A DNA stretch of 64,000 bases from Sphagnum compactum (lineage: Eukaryota > Bryophyta > Sphagnopsida > Sphagnales), in contig OZ234501.1 of assembly GCA_965153455.1 (NCBI GenBank), positions 11,346,001-11,410,000 on the forward strand. Direction: 5' to 3'. Position 1 is the stretch's first letter, and each line of letters starts with the position of its first letter. The notes beneath the pieces are model-generated. The model had not been told where the DNA came from, made no database searches, and saw nothing but the letters and a program-made list of their open reading frames with translations. Positions 48,780 through 62,225 of the stretch are shown in pieces. Made by a program: the position numbers and the translations under genes.

Positions 48780-51700
48780 CTAGTGTCCCATTTTTCAACC
48801 CCACAAACCCCACCAATGTCAAGTCAAGGTATCTCATTTAGCCCTAGTAAACGTTTTATAAATTAATTAAGCATGGTACTCCCAAATGTGGGATGTTAAG
48901 ATCCCATTTTGGTAGGCACTTTGGACTAGATGAAATATCCAAATGGAGGTATTGGTCCTTAAAACTTCCAACAAGTTTTATCAAATGCTAATAAAAATAT
49001 TTATTGGGTACAATTGATAATGAAAATCATCACCAATTAGTGAATTGAAACAAAATGTGGTTCAATTTAGAATAGATTTAACATTTTGCATGGTTTTTTC
49101 AAACTTCAAATTGAACTAGGAGATGAAGTTTGTTTAGCCATCCAATCAATATTCATGAGAAGTCATTAGAAGGTAGAGATCTGAATTTTCCAAAAATAGG
49201 GTATACGTACCACATGAAGATGATCATTATAGTCAGGGTTATTTTCCAAATTGAGTTTCAAAAACTCTTCTTGTAGGTTTTTTGACTTGTTTTTATCCAA
49301 CACTTGAGAGTTGACAACAATAGTTTGATGACCATCTTTTCCATGCACCATTATGGTTGCCCCCTTTTCAATCACAATGCTTGCCCATCGCGCATCACCA
49401 AATCGTGCATACACATGAATTTCATCCCCAAATTGCAATGATTCCACAAATTGATGATGTCTTCGTAAGGTGCAAAGATAAATTTGGTCTATGGGGTCAT
49501 TGTGCCTTAAAACAAACAAGGGACACATATAGACCTCCTCCCCATCCCTCCAAATTTGAACCTCCATGTGACAAAATATTTTTGCATATGAACCCCAAGA
49601 TGAAGGGTAAGGAGATCGTTGCTCCAACTCATGGGCACAAAAGCAAAAGACAATTGCAGCACAATCTTCTTCACTTAAAACCATTGCACTTAAACACAAC
49701 TTGTTTTCTAATTGTTGTTTAAAGACATTTTGTTTTATACAATTTGAAAAAGGGTGTGGAAGCACATTGTCATAATAGCTAACCACTTGTAACGCTGGTT
49801 CATTCTGTCACAACAAAACAAACATTTAGAGGTTTTACTTGATTTTTAGTGTATAATATCTATTTTGATTTAAATATCTTTACATACATAGAACTAAGTA
49901 TAAATGAAAGAACATTGAACTAGTGGCAACATACATTTACATGCCAATTTCACATATGATCCTAACACATCATGAATATTTATGATGTTTAATGGTAATG
50001 GAGCATATGTGATGACACTACCTTCCACCAATTGTTATCATAGGTCATGGAGATTTGACTTCCACTCAAACCGCACATTTGTAATGCCTTATCATGATTC
50101 AAGCCAAAGGCATTAGATAACATCTTGCAACCTGAAACATTTATTTCCACCAATGTTTTCACAGAATCCAAGCCTCGCAAATGTGTTAATTTTTCGCAAT
50201 TGTTTAGCATCAAGTACTTCAATGTTGTTAAAGTATTCAAAGATGGAATATTGATGAGTTTTTTACAATTCCCCATGTTAAGGGTTTCCAAATTTGATGG
50301 CAATGCCTCAACAACCACCAAGTTTGGACAATCTCTCATGTCCAATTCAACCAAGGCACTTAAATCTTTGAAACTTTTAGGAATGGTGCTCATGAAGTTC
50401 TTCATCAAAAACAATGATTTTAATTTTGTAAGATCTCCAAAATTTGAAGGCAACCCAATTCTTTTTCCAATTGAACATCCAAAAAAAGATAGATAATGAA
50501 GGGCCTTAAGTTGTCCAAAGCTTTCAGGGAGCATTTCAAGGCTATAATTATTACATAGTTGAAGGTCTTCAAGTTGTTCAAGGCATCCAAAGCTTTTAGG
50601 TAGAGCTTTCAAATGTTTACAATCAAACAAAGATAATGTTTTTAGGTTCTGGAGTTGACCAAAATCCTTCGGAAGTTTTGTGACTTTAGTCCTTATCATA
50701 TATAATGTCCTCAACTTCACAAGTCCAGAAATAGATGGTGGCAAGTCGTGCAAGTCCATACAATCATACAAATATAACTCCTCCAAATTGAACAATTTTG
50801 AAAAAGAATCTGGCAAATGAGAGAAAGATGTTCCTTTGACCAACAAATATACCAAACTTTGAAGGTTCCCAAATGTCATTGGTAGTCCTTTTAAATTCTT
50901 GCAATAGTCTAGCAAAAATTTTTTGAGCTTAGATAGGTTGCCAATGCTATCTGGTAATGTTTCCAAGCTAACACAAAAGCCCAAATCCAACTCTTCGAGT
51001 GCTTGAAGTTGGCCAATAGAATAAGGGAGTTTCTTTAATGTTGAACACCCATATAAATCCAAACATTTGAGTTTGGACAATTCCCCAATGTTCTCAGGTA
51101 GCCTTTCAAGTGCAATGCAATCTCTCAATAACAATTGTTCCAATAGTTTGCAAGGGGGCTACATTTTAAACCAAAAACACATTAGTGAAATCACAATGAT
51201 TTTAAAATTATTAGACCTACCTAAGTAGTGAAGCCTATATGCACATTTCATGACCATTAATTAGAAAGACTTTAAAATAAACCAAAGTTAAACAAATGGT
51301 TCAAATTAATGAAACTTATTAATTCTTTGCCTTCATGATTGTAGGCCATGAATTCATTAAATCAACTAACATGTGATCACATCAAAATTTCCAATTGTAC
51401 ATCTTATTCTATAATTTGCACATATGTATATATTGTTTTAAGAAACTTGAAAAAGTCTACAAATATTTCAAAAGATGTATCTCTTGATAGTTTCATACTT
51501 GGATGCCAATGTCTTGTGGCCAAAGGCAAGTCAAGTTCTTGCTTTGACTAAGATTCAACACCACTAAGTTGGGAAGATTTAAGGTTGTAGGTAGCTCCAA
51601 GATTGGCGAGCGTGGCCAACTCAACATCCTCAATTTCTTTGGCCATGTTGAAAAATCACCCTCTACATCGCAGTCATCCAAAAGTAACGCGTGCAATCCA

Positions 51701-54218
51701 ATCATTTTTGCAAAAACATTTGCCACTATTGGGGTGCCAAAGTTTGATAATGACAATGAAAAACCTCGAATTTTTCCACTCCCCTACAATAACCAATATG
51801 GATCAAAACAATATATTAAAAAAAGAAGCATGATGATTCTAGGATTGTTGAATTTATTTTAATATGATCCATCCATTTAAATAGTTTTTACCCTCCCATG
51901 GTGGCAATTTAAACAAAGTCAAAACAATCCATGCATGTGTCTTACAAAAATGTCAATTTATTTACAAAATAATTGAATCACGTGAACAATGAAATAAGGT
52001 CCTTCAATTTTTCTTTTGTCTCACATGATTTTAAAAATTGATAGGTAGAACCAATGGCATAAGCAATGTACCATTTTCATCTTTAATAATATAATTTTTA
52101 TGTTTGTAAATGTGTTTACTTATACATTGTTTTGGAAGATTCATATATCATGTGTCACATTTTATTTATATTTGCAATTATAGGTCCCACATCGAAGAAG
52201 TTTGTCCAATTCGAAGATATATAAGGTACTTATGGAACCAACATGATTATGTGACAATTTCAACTTTTACTTTTTCATAGATTGAATGGTTTACCTTGTC
52301 GTTTTCCAATACTTCTTTTGCCTCAATAAAATCACATAAGTGAGAGCGTTCTCCAACTTCTTGTAGTGATTGCCTCTTCACTAGATCCCTAGCCATGTCG
52401 CGTATAACATCATGCATTTGAAGGTAACCTTGTTGGCTCACTTTCACCAAAGACTTGTCAATAAGTCTCATCAACGAAGAATGGGGTGACTTGGAGCTTG
52501 GGCAAGTGCATGAAATGCATGATTCCCAAAAGCTCATTGCCACATTTTTATGCCAATTGATCATGAAACATGATATGTCAAGAAGCATCAATTTGTCTGC
52601 TAGTGACGAAAGACCTTCATAACTGATGTTGAACATATTTTGTAATTTTTGATCTATTGCTCCTGGGTCCACCCTCAATGACCTAGTTGCTTCGTTCCAA
52701 ACAACTTCATGTTTTGGATCTTTCTTGTCAAACAAATAGGCACCCATAACCTCCAATGCCAAAGGGAGGCCACCACAAGCATCCGCAACCTCCTTTGCAA
52801 GATCTCGAAACCGATCACTTGCTTGTTGACTATAAAATGCATGCCAATTGAAAAGTTGTTGGGCATGAACACCATTTAACACCTGAACTTCATATAAATT
52901 GCTCTTTCCTGTTGAACCTTGACTAGTGATAAAATTCAAGACATTTCGATCACGTGATGTGACAATTATTCGACTACCTTGTGACATCAACTTGGTTAGT
53001 GAAGGTATAAGGCAATCAAATTTACTTCTATCACCCATGTCATCTAGCACAATGAGCACCTTTCTATCCCTTGAAAGGCGAGTGAAGCAATTATGGAACT
53101 CTTCTATAAACTTAAGCTCGTCTCCAAGGAGGTCATGCACAAGTTGTTTCTGTAAGGTCAACAAATCATTTGTTCTTACATTTTGAAGAAAAGTTTGGCG
53201 CTCAAAACTTTGACGTTTTGCAAACTCATTGTACACTTCCTTTGCAAGAGTGGTCTTGCCAATACCACCCATTCCCACTATGCCTAAAATTCCCACTCGG
53301 CCCAATTGTTTAACAACCTCTGCCACTGATTCTTGTAACCCCACACGATGTTGCACAACTTGCTGAAGAAGGCCCACAGGTGAGGCATTTTGAACTGCCA
53401 TTACAATTCTCCTTTTGAGTTGAGCTTCATCACTACACAACAATTTCACATACCAACATGTCCAACAACAGTCACTCAAAAACTTGATGCACAACCATGA
53501 GATAAGTTTATGATTTTTCAAGAACTCCACTTGTGTTCCAAAAGCTATTAGCCTTCTACGAGGTTGTACAGCAATGTGAAACATGAGATAAATTGAGATA
53601 GAAGTGGAGGTAATACCCCCTGACTTCACTGAGTCGAAATCCTGTGATGTTAGCCACCTCTAGTAGAGCTCTCTCCCATCTTTTGACATCATCCTTCCTC
53701 CCGCGCTTCACATGCTTTCGAAAAGCAGCAGCAAATGGTCCTTGATGGGGTCTTCTCAGATGTTCCGGCTCCACATCATAAAAGACAGGAAAAATGACCT
53801 TGCCACTTTTCAGCATGTCACAAAGCTCATTGAGACAGTATTTGGACTCCGCATAGCCCTTGGAAAACACAGCGATGTGAACACGCACGCTGCAGAGAGC
53901 TTCATCGATGGAGTTGAAAGCATGTTGACCCTTGACGAGTGATTTGGCATCTAGGAAAGGATGGAATCCTGCTGTGCAAAGGGCCTCATAGAGGTGAGCC
54001 ACAAATGTTTGCTTCACATCAGGTCCCCGGTGGTTCAAAAACACATCATATTTGTTCAGATCTTCAAAGCTGCTTGAGGTTGCTTCAGAAGCAATTGATC
54101 TAGGAACTGGTACATCTGAGGGACCAGCCGCAGGCGGCTCTGGACATCCATCCCGCGAAGATCCACTACACAGGCACTCTACAATTCCAGCGACCCATGC
54201 CCACATGCGTTCAGACAT
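48588..54218 (-). CDS. TIR-NB-ARC-LRR immune receptor, likely with C-terminal ZZ zinc finger
   Basis: This is an intracellular receptor of the TNL class, which detects pathogen effectors and signals through TIR NAD-cleaving activity. Exons: 54218-53617 (TIR), 53432-52295 (NB-ARC), 51783-51499 and 51158-50022 (LRR), 49804-49211 (post-LRR), 48779-48588 (ZZ). All junctions are GT-AG and in phase, giving 1315 aa. The TIR has YDVFLNHRG, SIDEAL and the SKYCLNEL stretch holding the catalytic Glu. The NB-ARC has GMGGIGKTT (254-262), VLIVLDD, GSRIIVTSRDR, GGLPLAL, LLDISCF and MHDVIRDMA. About a dozen LRRs of the LP.SIG.L..L..LDL.GC type follow. The last exon has CX2C-X11-CX2C-X5-CX2C and HX3H, the ZZ finger pattern. 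If exon 5 is not spliced at its CATGTG/GTACGT donor, the protein ends at 49166 (1266 aa) without the finger. Confidence 0.85.
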
Positions 54219-55630
54219 GGTTGGGTGTCTCTACTTTTGGTCATCTTGCGATTGTTTGTAGTCTGCCACAAAAACCAGGTACACGATGGTAAACTTCCGT
54301 GCTCCTTCGCATTTTCAACTTCCCATCGCTAGTGTAAGGCAGCAAGGGCCGGTGGCAGGTCCTTCCACACTTTAATTTTCGACCCATTTTGAGATTTACC
54401 GCCACGAGACGCGAGTGTCAGAGCTCCCAAGAGGCAAAGCATGCAGTACGGGAAGCATTCTTAACCCTACATAAAGCTCTACAAACAAGCTCGACAGACA
54501 GGTTCCCAACCATCCAACGCGTACACTGCGTAGATGACGAGAAGTGCTGCGGGGATCTACAATTGCTTCTAGGAGACGAGATGGTATCCTTGCAGACAAT
54601 TGTTAGAGTAGGGGACAGAATGCGGGAAAGAGTAGTGGTACAGCCGTGGCGAGACAGCAAGCGCGCGTAAGCAAATCATTTTTGTAGAATTGCAACGAGT
54701 GACCGCGTGTTCCTTCCAGCAATCCTAGATTTACCCCCTCTGCAACATCAAACTACAGCTAATAAGGGACAAGAGTTTGGCGTGCTGAAAGGGCGACCGA
54801 GCTGGGCAACGCGGGATTCCTTGCGTGTTGTTAAATTGGATCAACAAGCCAATAACATTGAATTCTGCACCGTCCCCGCACCGTCCCACGTACGAGCACT
54901 GTTACAAATATTGACTTCAGCTGCAATACGATAGGTGAGCATGAAGAAGGGGGGAATCTTTTTTTGTGATAACAAACGGGTGCGGTAGGCCCCTGCATAC
55001 TATGAAAATATTTTTTTGTGGTGGATGGCATGGAATTCAAAAGGAACTTGATATTGAACAATATTTCCGGAGAAAAGTAAGGTACTTGGATAGGCGAAGG
55101 ACCACAGCAGCAACTTCATGGTTTATTTTGGCGTAATCCGTCACATGCGTTGCTTTACATTGAATCGTTCACACAATGACCTTGCTAGCAGTTCTAACCT
55201 GAGAAAGGGGCTATATTAAACGAGGGATCTAGACGAATCCTTCTGGATATTCTTTCTCCAAGTCGCCTCTAATTGATTTAGTCTTCAGTTTAATGTCCCT
55301 ACTCTAGTCAAAGTGACAGAGATTTCTGAGTAAATTATTAACATTCTTTTCTTGAATCAGATTCAACCGCATCTGCCCGAATCAACAGCCAGCCTGATCT
55401 TTTGCATTTGTTGGGTCCTTGAATGTGTCAAGCTTTTCTCTTTATAGAGATGAAAAACCTTGTACCACCAATAGATTGATTTTTTTTATCTTGGATCGCC
55501 TAAGAAATTGGGTACTATCCACTGCCCATGGTGGCTTCAGAGTATGCCACCGTCAAGAACCAGACAAAGGCCTTGATATGCGTCCTTGACAATGCCATCT
55601 AGAAAGGTACCTGCAAGCAAGAGGCTTGAA
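54219..55630. other. TNL upstream region and spacer
   Basis: Positions 54300-54960 are GC-richer and keep more CpG than most of the window, as expected for an unmethylated promoter region of the TNL, but no TATA box stands out. Two overlapping plus-strand ORFs (54389-54670, 54707-54934) have no recognisable domain. The rest is spacer. Confidence 0.45.
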
Positions 55631-55639
55631 GAATGATGG

Positions 55640-55935
55640 TAATCGGCCCTTCTTTTGGCTGTGAGATTTCGCACTGTTTGTGCAGTTCAGGAATCTTTTA
55701 GTCGCAAAAAAATTCAATGATTTTCTGAGAAACAATTCGCCAAAATTAGAAAAAAGATTTTAGAAAATCTTTTAAACTTGCCAGATTTTAGACATAATTC
55801 AAGTAGGTAGCCGAATGTGTATATATGGATTTCTCTCCTATTTCTTTAATAGCCGAATTTGGCTAAGTCAGCTTATGGATGATCACCACCTCGGCTACAT
55901 TACAAATTTGAAAAAAATAAATAAAAAAAAATCGC
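55640..55935. repeat. Interspersed repeat family, copy 5
   Basis: This starts near GGCTGTGAGATTTCGCACT, then GGTAGCCGAATGTGTATATATGG, TAGCCGAATTTGGCTA (an imperfect palindrome), CTTATGGATGATCACCAC, GGCTACATTACAAATTTG and an A run. It is the best-preserved copy in the window. Confidence 0.65.
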
Positions 55936-57480
55936 TACTGCTACAACTACAATACAATCTGAAGCATGGAAAATTTACTCTATCATGATTTCAACAGTCA
56001 TGCAGCTGTTCCCAGAGAAACTACGACATGCACACATTCTAGATTGTAGTGCAAGTAGCATTACAGTAGAAGAGGTGATTGCAGTGACGCTATTGGTGAT
56101 TACTATTAGTTTCTGCTGTTGAGATTTGCTTGCTGCATTTAGCTTGAGGTTTTCATTCGTTTTGCTTATCTGACTAGCTCAATGCGATTTATAATATAAA
56201 TCAGCAAATTAAAAGATGACTCGGTGATTAGAACTGTGTGCAAGTGGAAATTGGCCAATGAAGACTTTGGATGGAGGCAGCACAAGCAGGCAACAATACG
56301 ATTGTCAAATAGTTAGTCAGGGTTGGGAGTCCCACCTTCTCATCATCTCTGGTTCAGCTTGATCCTACTGGAGTATCTTCCCTCTTCCAGAAGTTTTCAC
56401 TCAATGACGTTCCATCAATTAGGAGTATTTTCGAGACTTGTTTATGGAAGTCCGCCACCCCGTGTGGAGCATAAAAACCTGTGGCCAGGGTGAATCAGCA
56501 CCCCCCTTGGTACCTCGACCTTTTTGAGTGAGGCCTCTTACTGGCCATGTACTAAGCTGAATAAATGTTAGAATTGGACTCAGAGACCATTATTTAGTCT
56601 AAGCATAGGATATTTGTAATAGTTAAAAAGAATTTAAATGGATTTTGGGATTTTTAACCCATGGTACCAACATTGGTGTTCCTTCACCCAGTGCATTTTT
56701 TTTTCTGTAGCACAAATCCTCACAATTTCTACTCAGTCAAGTCTACTGGTAAATTGCCTTTATTTCCACATAATTGCAAATACCTGACAAATTGTATTCC
56801 TAGAAACAAATAACATGGGGTCAATTTGAATGGTGATGCTGAGAAACAGGGGATGGAGAGAGAGGAAGGATTACCACAGGAGGTCCATCATGGCGTAATT
56901 TGTCATTGAACACTATTGGGTTTTCCACACATGGACCTTGCAAGTGGTTGTGGGGTCAATGTTGAATGATCAAAGGTGTGGGGATCTACAGCTACCCTTC
57001 TACATATCTTTCTGGATATTCGTCCTCCCTGTTGCCTCTTTCATTTCGCTTTATTGGTTCTTTCCTTTTGGGTAGAGATGTCATGATGCAATGAGAAAAT
57101 TTGGTCCAAAGTTTGGTATCCTCACATTTCTAGGGTCATGTGGAGTCCAGTACAGACCATTTCAGGCATAACTGATGGATCCACTTGGGCTTCACCATGC
57201 TAACCACCATGTATTTCCAATCTAGTTTGTTGATTATTTATCATCCTTATGTGGTGGCTTCTGGTATGCCACTGTCTAAGAACCTAATATCCCATTACTC
57301 AAAAGCAGTCGAGCATCTGCTCTGGCTTTCTGTGCACTCTCTCCTCTTCCCATCACTCACCTTCCATTAAAAATAAGTGCTCTGGAACAATGCAATAACC
57401 TTTTCATACATATCCAACAAAAATTGTATGATAGAAACTGCAAGTCCTGTGGATTCACTACACCATTTTGAAAAAAAATC
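55936..57480. other. Spacer, nothing recognised
   Basis: No coding region, RNA gene or transposon end was recognised here. Confidence 0.45.
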
Positions 57481-58735
57481 AACAGATTTGTGATGCAGCA
57501 TTTTTCAAGAGTTTGTTTGTATCAGATTAGACTTGTAGCGTTTTTGTGCAGCCATTTTTGTCATGAGTCTCGTGTGACTACTCACTCTTTTTTTTCCTCG
57601 TGTAATGTCATAGTTTGCATGGTATTTTGTAACATAATTAACATTAGGCTCCATTATTTTTGTCTCATGTTTTTGCCATATCTTTCATCCAATTTTGCAA
57701 CACAAAAAATAAGAGATTTCATTCCGTTTGTAACATTTTTTCACATGACAATCAACAACAATTTATAAGTGACATTATATGATTTTTTTTCTCTTTCATC
57801 TTGTCATTATTTTATATTTCACGTGGTGTTTTGTAACGCTATGACCATGATGTGCAGCTCGTCTATATCATGTTTTTGTTGTTCAATTCATTGGACTTTG
57901 CAACAATTAAAAGAGGACATCCCATGAAGTTTGTAACATTTTAAATATGATAATGGACAACAATTTTTATTTCATATTTTGTGAAAGTTTTCTCTTTTTT
58001 ATCTTCTTCTTGTTTCACATTTTGCATTTTGTTTTGTAACATGATGATCATGAGGTTGCACTATTTTTATGTCACATTCCTATCACATTAGTCATGACAT
58101 TTTGCAACACAAAGTGTTCGGCATTGCACTAAATTTGTAACAAATTTTGCATTGAGAGTGTAGAATAATTTACATAGGATATTTTGTGTTTTTTTTCTTC
58201 TTATGCTTGATCTTATGTCATATTTCACATGTGTTGTAACAGAATAGTCATGAGGTCATGCTACTTTTATGTCACATTGCTATCACATCAGTCATGACAT
58301 TTTGCAATACAAAGTGTTCAGCATTGCACTAATTTTGTAACAAATTTTGCATTGGGAGTGTAGAATAATTTACAGAGGATATTTTGTGCATTTTTATCCT
58401 TTTTATGTTTCATCTTATGTCATATTTCACATGTGTTTTGTAACAGAACAGCCATGAGGTTATGCTACTTTTATGTCACATTCTTATCACATCAATCTTG
58501 ACATTTTGCAACACAAAGTGTTTGGAATCACAGTAATTTTGTAATAAATTTTGCAAAGAGTGGAGAATAATTTACATAAGATATTTTGTGCATTTTTATC
58601 CTTTATATATTTGATCTTATGTCATACTTCACATGTGTTTTGTAACACAACAGCCATGAGGTTATGCTATTTTCTATTACAGGTCTTGTCAAATCACTTG
58701 TGTAATTTTGCATCACAACTTTTAGTTTCCATGAA
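57480..58735. repeat. Tandem array, about 203 bp unit, at least five copies
   Basis: The word TTTTGCAACAC or close variants recurs near 57692, 57897, 58101, 58301, 58504 and 58706, at 200-205 bp spacing. Within each unit the order is TTTTGCAACACAAA, TTTGTAACA, ACAT..GATATTTTGTG, a T-rich stretch, CTTATGTCATATTTCACATGTG, TTTTGTAACA, CATGAGGTTATGCTA and TTTATGTCACATT. The copies at 58101 and 58301 are the most alike. It is non-coding and looks like a small satellite array. Confidence 0.85.
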
Positions 58736-60680
58736 TGCATTTTCCAGAAACATTCCGAAGACCCAAGTGAAAACTTAGTGCAAGTTTAGGATTTAATTAC
58801 TGGTACTGTTTAGATACAGCCCATGCTTCACCATTCAACATGTTCCTATATAAATTATTGGCAGCCTAATTAATGTTTATATTACCTAATTGCAGCCTAA
58901 TTAATTTTGATAGACATTTCTAACCTAGGCTATTTGAGCTCAGTTGTGCCTCAATTAATTTTGGGACTTTCCTTTCCTTTCCTTCTTGTTGCGTACTCAA
59001 CATAGAGACTGGTGATCATGTAACAGGACCAGCATCCTATGACACCATAAAACTGCTGGAACACAATTCCAGATGGGTACCCCAACTACAAAAAGGGATA
59101 GGGTAGTGTGAGCAACACTTGCACCACCTGCATTTTGTAGCCAGCAACCCACCCACCCATTGATCCATCCATCCATGAATTCATCAAAATCCAACAAACA
59201 AAAAATTATTTCTTCAATCCATCAATCCCATGCTACATCCCAGCTCCCTCCCCCATAGAACATCCCACAGCATTCAAGCTCTGAACACTCATATCAATTC
59301 TAGTACTAGTGTAGAAGAAGCCACAGCTAGACTGGAGATGTCATTCATGCCTGCTTGCTGCAAAATCTAGATTTTGTGTGGAGCTAGTGGTGAGCAACAA
59401 GTTTGCAATTGAGCAAGGTGATGAGGAGGAACATCTACCTGGTTGGAAGCAGCACTAAACCAGGCATCATAAACAGAGCTGCCATGCCACAAGAGATAAT
59501 TGAACTGTCTGTTGATGGAGGGATCATGAGCTCATCACATTTTCCATAGAAAGGATGCAAATGGGTGACAGCTATCTTAGAAGAGCTTTCCATAGCAGAC
59601 TTTCCATGGAAAAGAAGCAAATGGGGTGATGGCTATCTTAGAAGAGCTTGCATAACATACTTTCCATGAAAAGAATCAAATGGGTGATGGCAGCTCCAAT
59701 GACTGCAAACCCCATTCTTAATGCTCATGATTGAAGTCAACCTAAGTTTGCAAATCATAAATAGAACATGTGGGACCCTAATTGCTCATTCATCTTGTAT
59801 GTTGGAAACATTACATTGCTTATCCATTTCCATATTCAGCATGAGTGGAGGGACATTACCCTTAGTTGGTAAGAACCAAATGTGAAGATCTTTGAATTTG
59901 CTTCCCGAACCATGAGTTGCTTGTTGAAACGGGCTTGTTCCTACTTATTTGCTTCACCCATGATTTCATAATCTGTGGCATCCACCTCTGAGTCTCAGAA
60001 AGAACTCACATAGCACATGCCAATCTCATTGCACCACCTTAAACACAGAACAATCTACCATCTGAAACTTGAAAATTGCAGTGAAGGCATCCCACTGATA
60101 CCTTGTTTTCTTGGCTGTGGACAATCATAATCCTATGTGCTCACTTCAAATCCTTGCTCAAGGGCTATATTAATACCATTGTGAAAGTACACCAATGCTG
60201 ATCTACAGTTGGGACATCCATACATCAGGCACAAACAAACATCAGCCACCTAGCTGAGGAGAAAGAAGAAAGATGGATAAGGAGATTGTCATATGCTTCA
60301 CTCAAATCCAGTGAAAAAAGAGCAAAGAAAAGGACTCACAAAAAGACTCACATGACCCCTCAGATTTCCATCACTTGTGCATTGACATCAATTTTAGATA
60401 TCTTTTTTACTTTGAAATGAGTAACATTATAAAGCATAGGCCCAAATGTAGTCAGACTTTAAAATTAGTGGGATATGAATTCACCTTTCCAACCATAGAG
60501 GGAGCTGAGGCAGCCACCTTGCCAAGGAACACCATGAAATGGCTCTGGTTGTCATTTTGGCAGAAGTGCTTGCATTATCTTGTTCTGAACTAAAGGTCTC
60601 AAAGCTGGAATGCTTGCAATATTATATGGTTGAAGCAAATACCACAAGGGAGGCCCTTTGATCACTTTCATACAGTTTGT
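58736..60680. other. Spacer with a 60 bp tandem repeat
   Basis: No gene was recognised. The GCCTAATTAAT word occurs three times near 58863-58970. A 60 bp repeat at 59541-59700 is listed separately. Confidence 0.45.
59541..59700. repeat. 60 bp tandem repeat, about 2.6 copies
   Basis: TTTCCAT units start at 59541, 59601 and 59661. Each holds GCAAATGGG.TGA, GGCTATCTTAGAAGAGCTT and ends in CATA. The third copy is partial. Confidence 0.85.
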
Positions 60681-60684
60681 GTTC

Positions 60685-60800
60685 CACCCTGATACACCTG
60701 GAGGAGCAAATACAGATTATCAACTCCACCCTAATACACCTGGAGGAGCAAATACAAATTATCAATTCCACCCTGATACACCTGGAGGAGCAAATAGTGA
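60685..60800. repeat. 42 bp tandem repeat, about 2.7 copies
   Basis: Units contain CCACCCTGATACACCTGG, AGGAGCAAATACA and ATTATCAA. Being a multiple of three, the repeat is open in several frames (a 14-residue HPDTPGGAN.. repeat in one), but no longer coding context surrounds it. Confidence 0.88.
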
Positions 60801-62225
60801 CCTTGTTGTTAGACAACCCAATGCAGGACATCATCACCATGCTAACATTAGTATATTAAATCTAAGAAAACCCAATCACCTTACAACATATCTGATGGTA
60901 ATAATTTGAAACAACTGACCAACAATCTTCAACAAAGCAAAGATGAATATACTGCCTCTGGCTATCATCCAGGTTTGAAAAGGTGAGCAATCAGAACAAG
61001 TGAACAAGAGTTTCACAGCAATGCATATCCAGGCTAGGAAAAGGAGGGTAGAAACCAGAAACCTCACCTCGTTAAACTCCAGCTCTTGCAAAAATAGCTT
61101 GAGGACAAGACATAGAGGCCTCAATGGTGGAAGAGCTTGCATTGCACCCTGTTTCATATATTAAACCAAATTCATTGGCTTCAACAAAATACATTTTTCC
61201 AGCCTAGAGGTATTCCACATCATCAAGTTAGTAAGGTGTACTTTGCAGTGGTAACTAACAAACATAAAAGAACAGCCACTCTCCAACAAGATTTCAGCTC
61301 AAAGAAAAACATGGCCTCAGACAATGAAATGGATAGGACAGGAGTCTATGAATTCTACAGTACCCAAGATAATAGTGTTGCATACCACTTATTATTATGC
61401 CCAATCAGCCCCTAGGCATTTATTGATTATTAACAAACAGATCTTTGACCTAATGAAAGAAAAATCTTACATCTGCAATATTATGTCTACATTGTCAATG
61501 CACAAAAGCTCAAAGAGTTCCATATGAGCCTAATTTACCTTGATGAAGTTTGCAACCTCTGGTCCATTGGCTAAATCGAAACTGTATTACCCAGCAACAG
61601 AACAAAACATTTACAACAGGCTTTGATCAATCTATATGTGTCTACAAACCACTATCTGCAATGACTGACAACTCCACCAAGTTTTCCGCCCTAATCACAC
61701 AAAACAATGAAGTAAATTCCCCAATCACCACAGATAGAGGTCAAAACCATGCTAAAGCTCATACATAATTTCCAGTCATCATTCTTGCCAGTGTATGGCT
61801 TGCAGATTTCATCTTGCCACTTGAAGAAAAAAATCCTTGACACCAAACTTGATATGTGCACATAATGCATTCTGAGCCCTCAATGATTTAGCAAACAAAG
61901 ACTGCATGTGTTGCTCAACACCTACAGGTAATTTAGATGGACCATGCATCAAAGAAGCAAATCCTACCTAATGTCAAATGCAATGTCACTACTCCTCTCC
62001 ACAAAGTTTACTATGGGTACTCTGGCTTTTCCAATGACCTGCAATAACACATGAGAGACCAAAATTAAGTAAATAGTAGCTCCTTATAAACTAAAGTTTG
62101 ATACAATTATGAATAACCTAGCACCATGAAATTTTTTTAAACGTCCATGTCCTACAAGAACAGCTGCTCCCTTGGGCGTCACAAGTAATTTAGGCTGGTT
62201 ATTGAAACTTCGCATTAACCAATAT

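Noticed and set aside
49166-49210. TNL ending at the TGA at 49166 as the only form
   Set aside because: The last 15 codons show no family pattern and a strong in-phase donor precedes them; kept only as an alternative end.
54389-54934. Two overlapping plus ORFs upstream of the TNL
   Set aside because: No recognisable domain; the region is CpG-richer, which lengthens chance ORFs, and overlapping minus ORFs are equally open.
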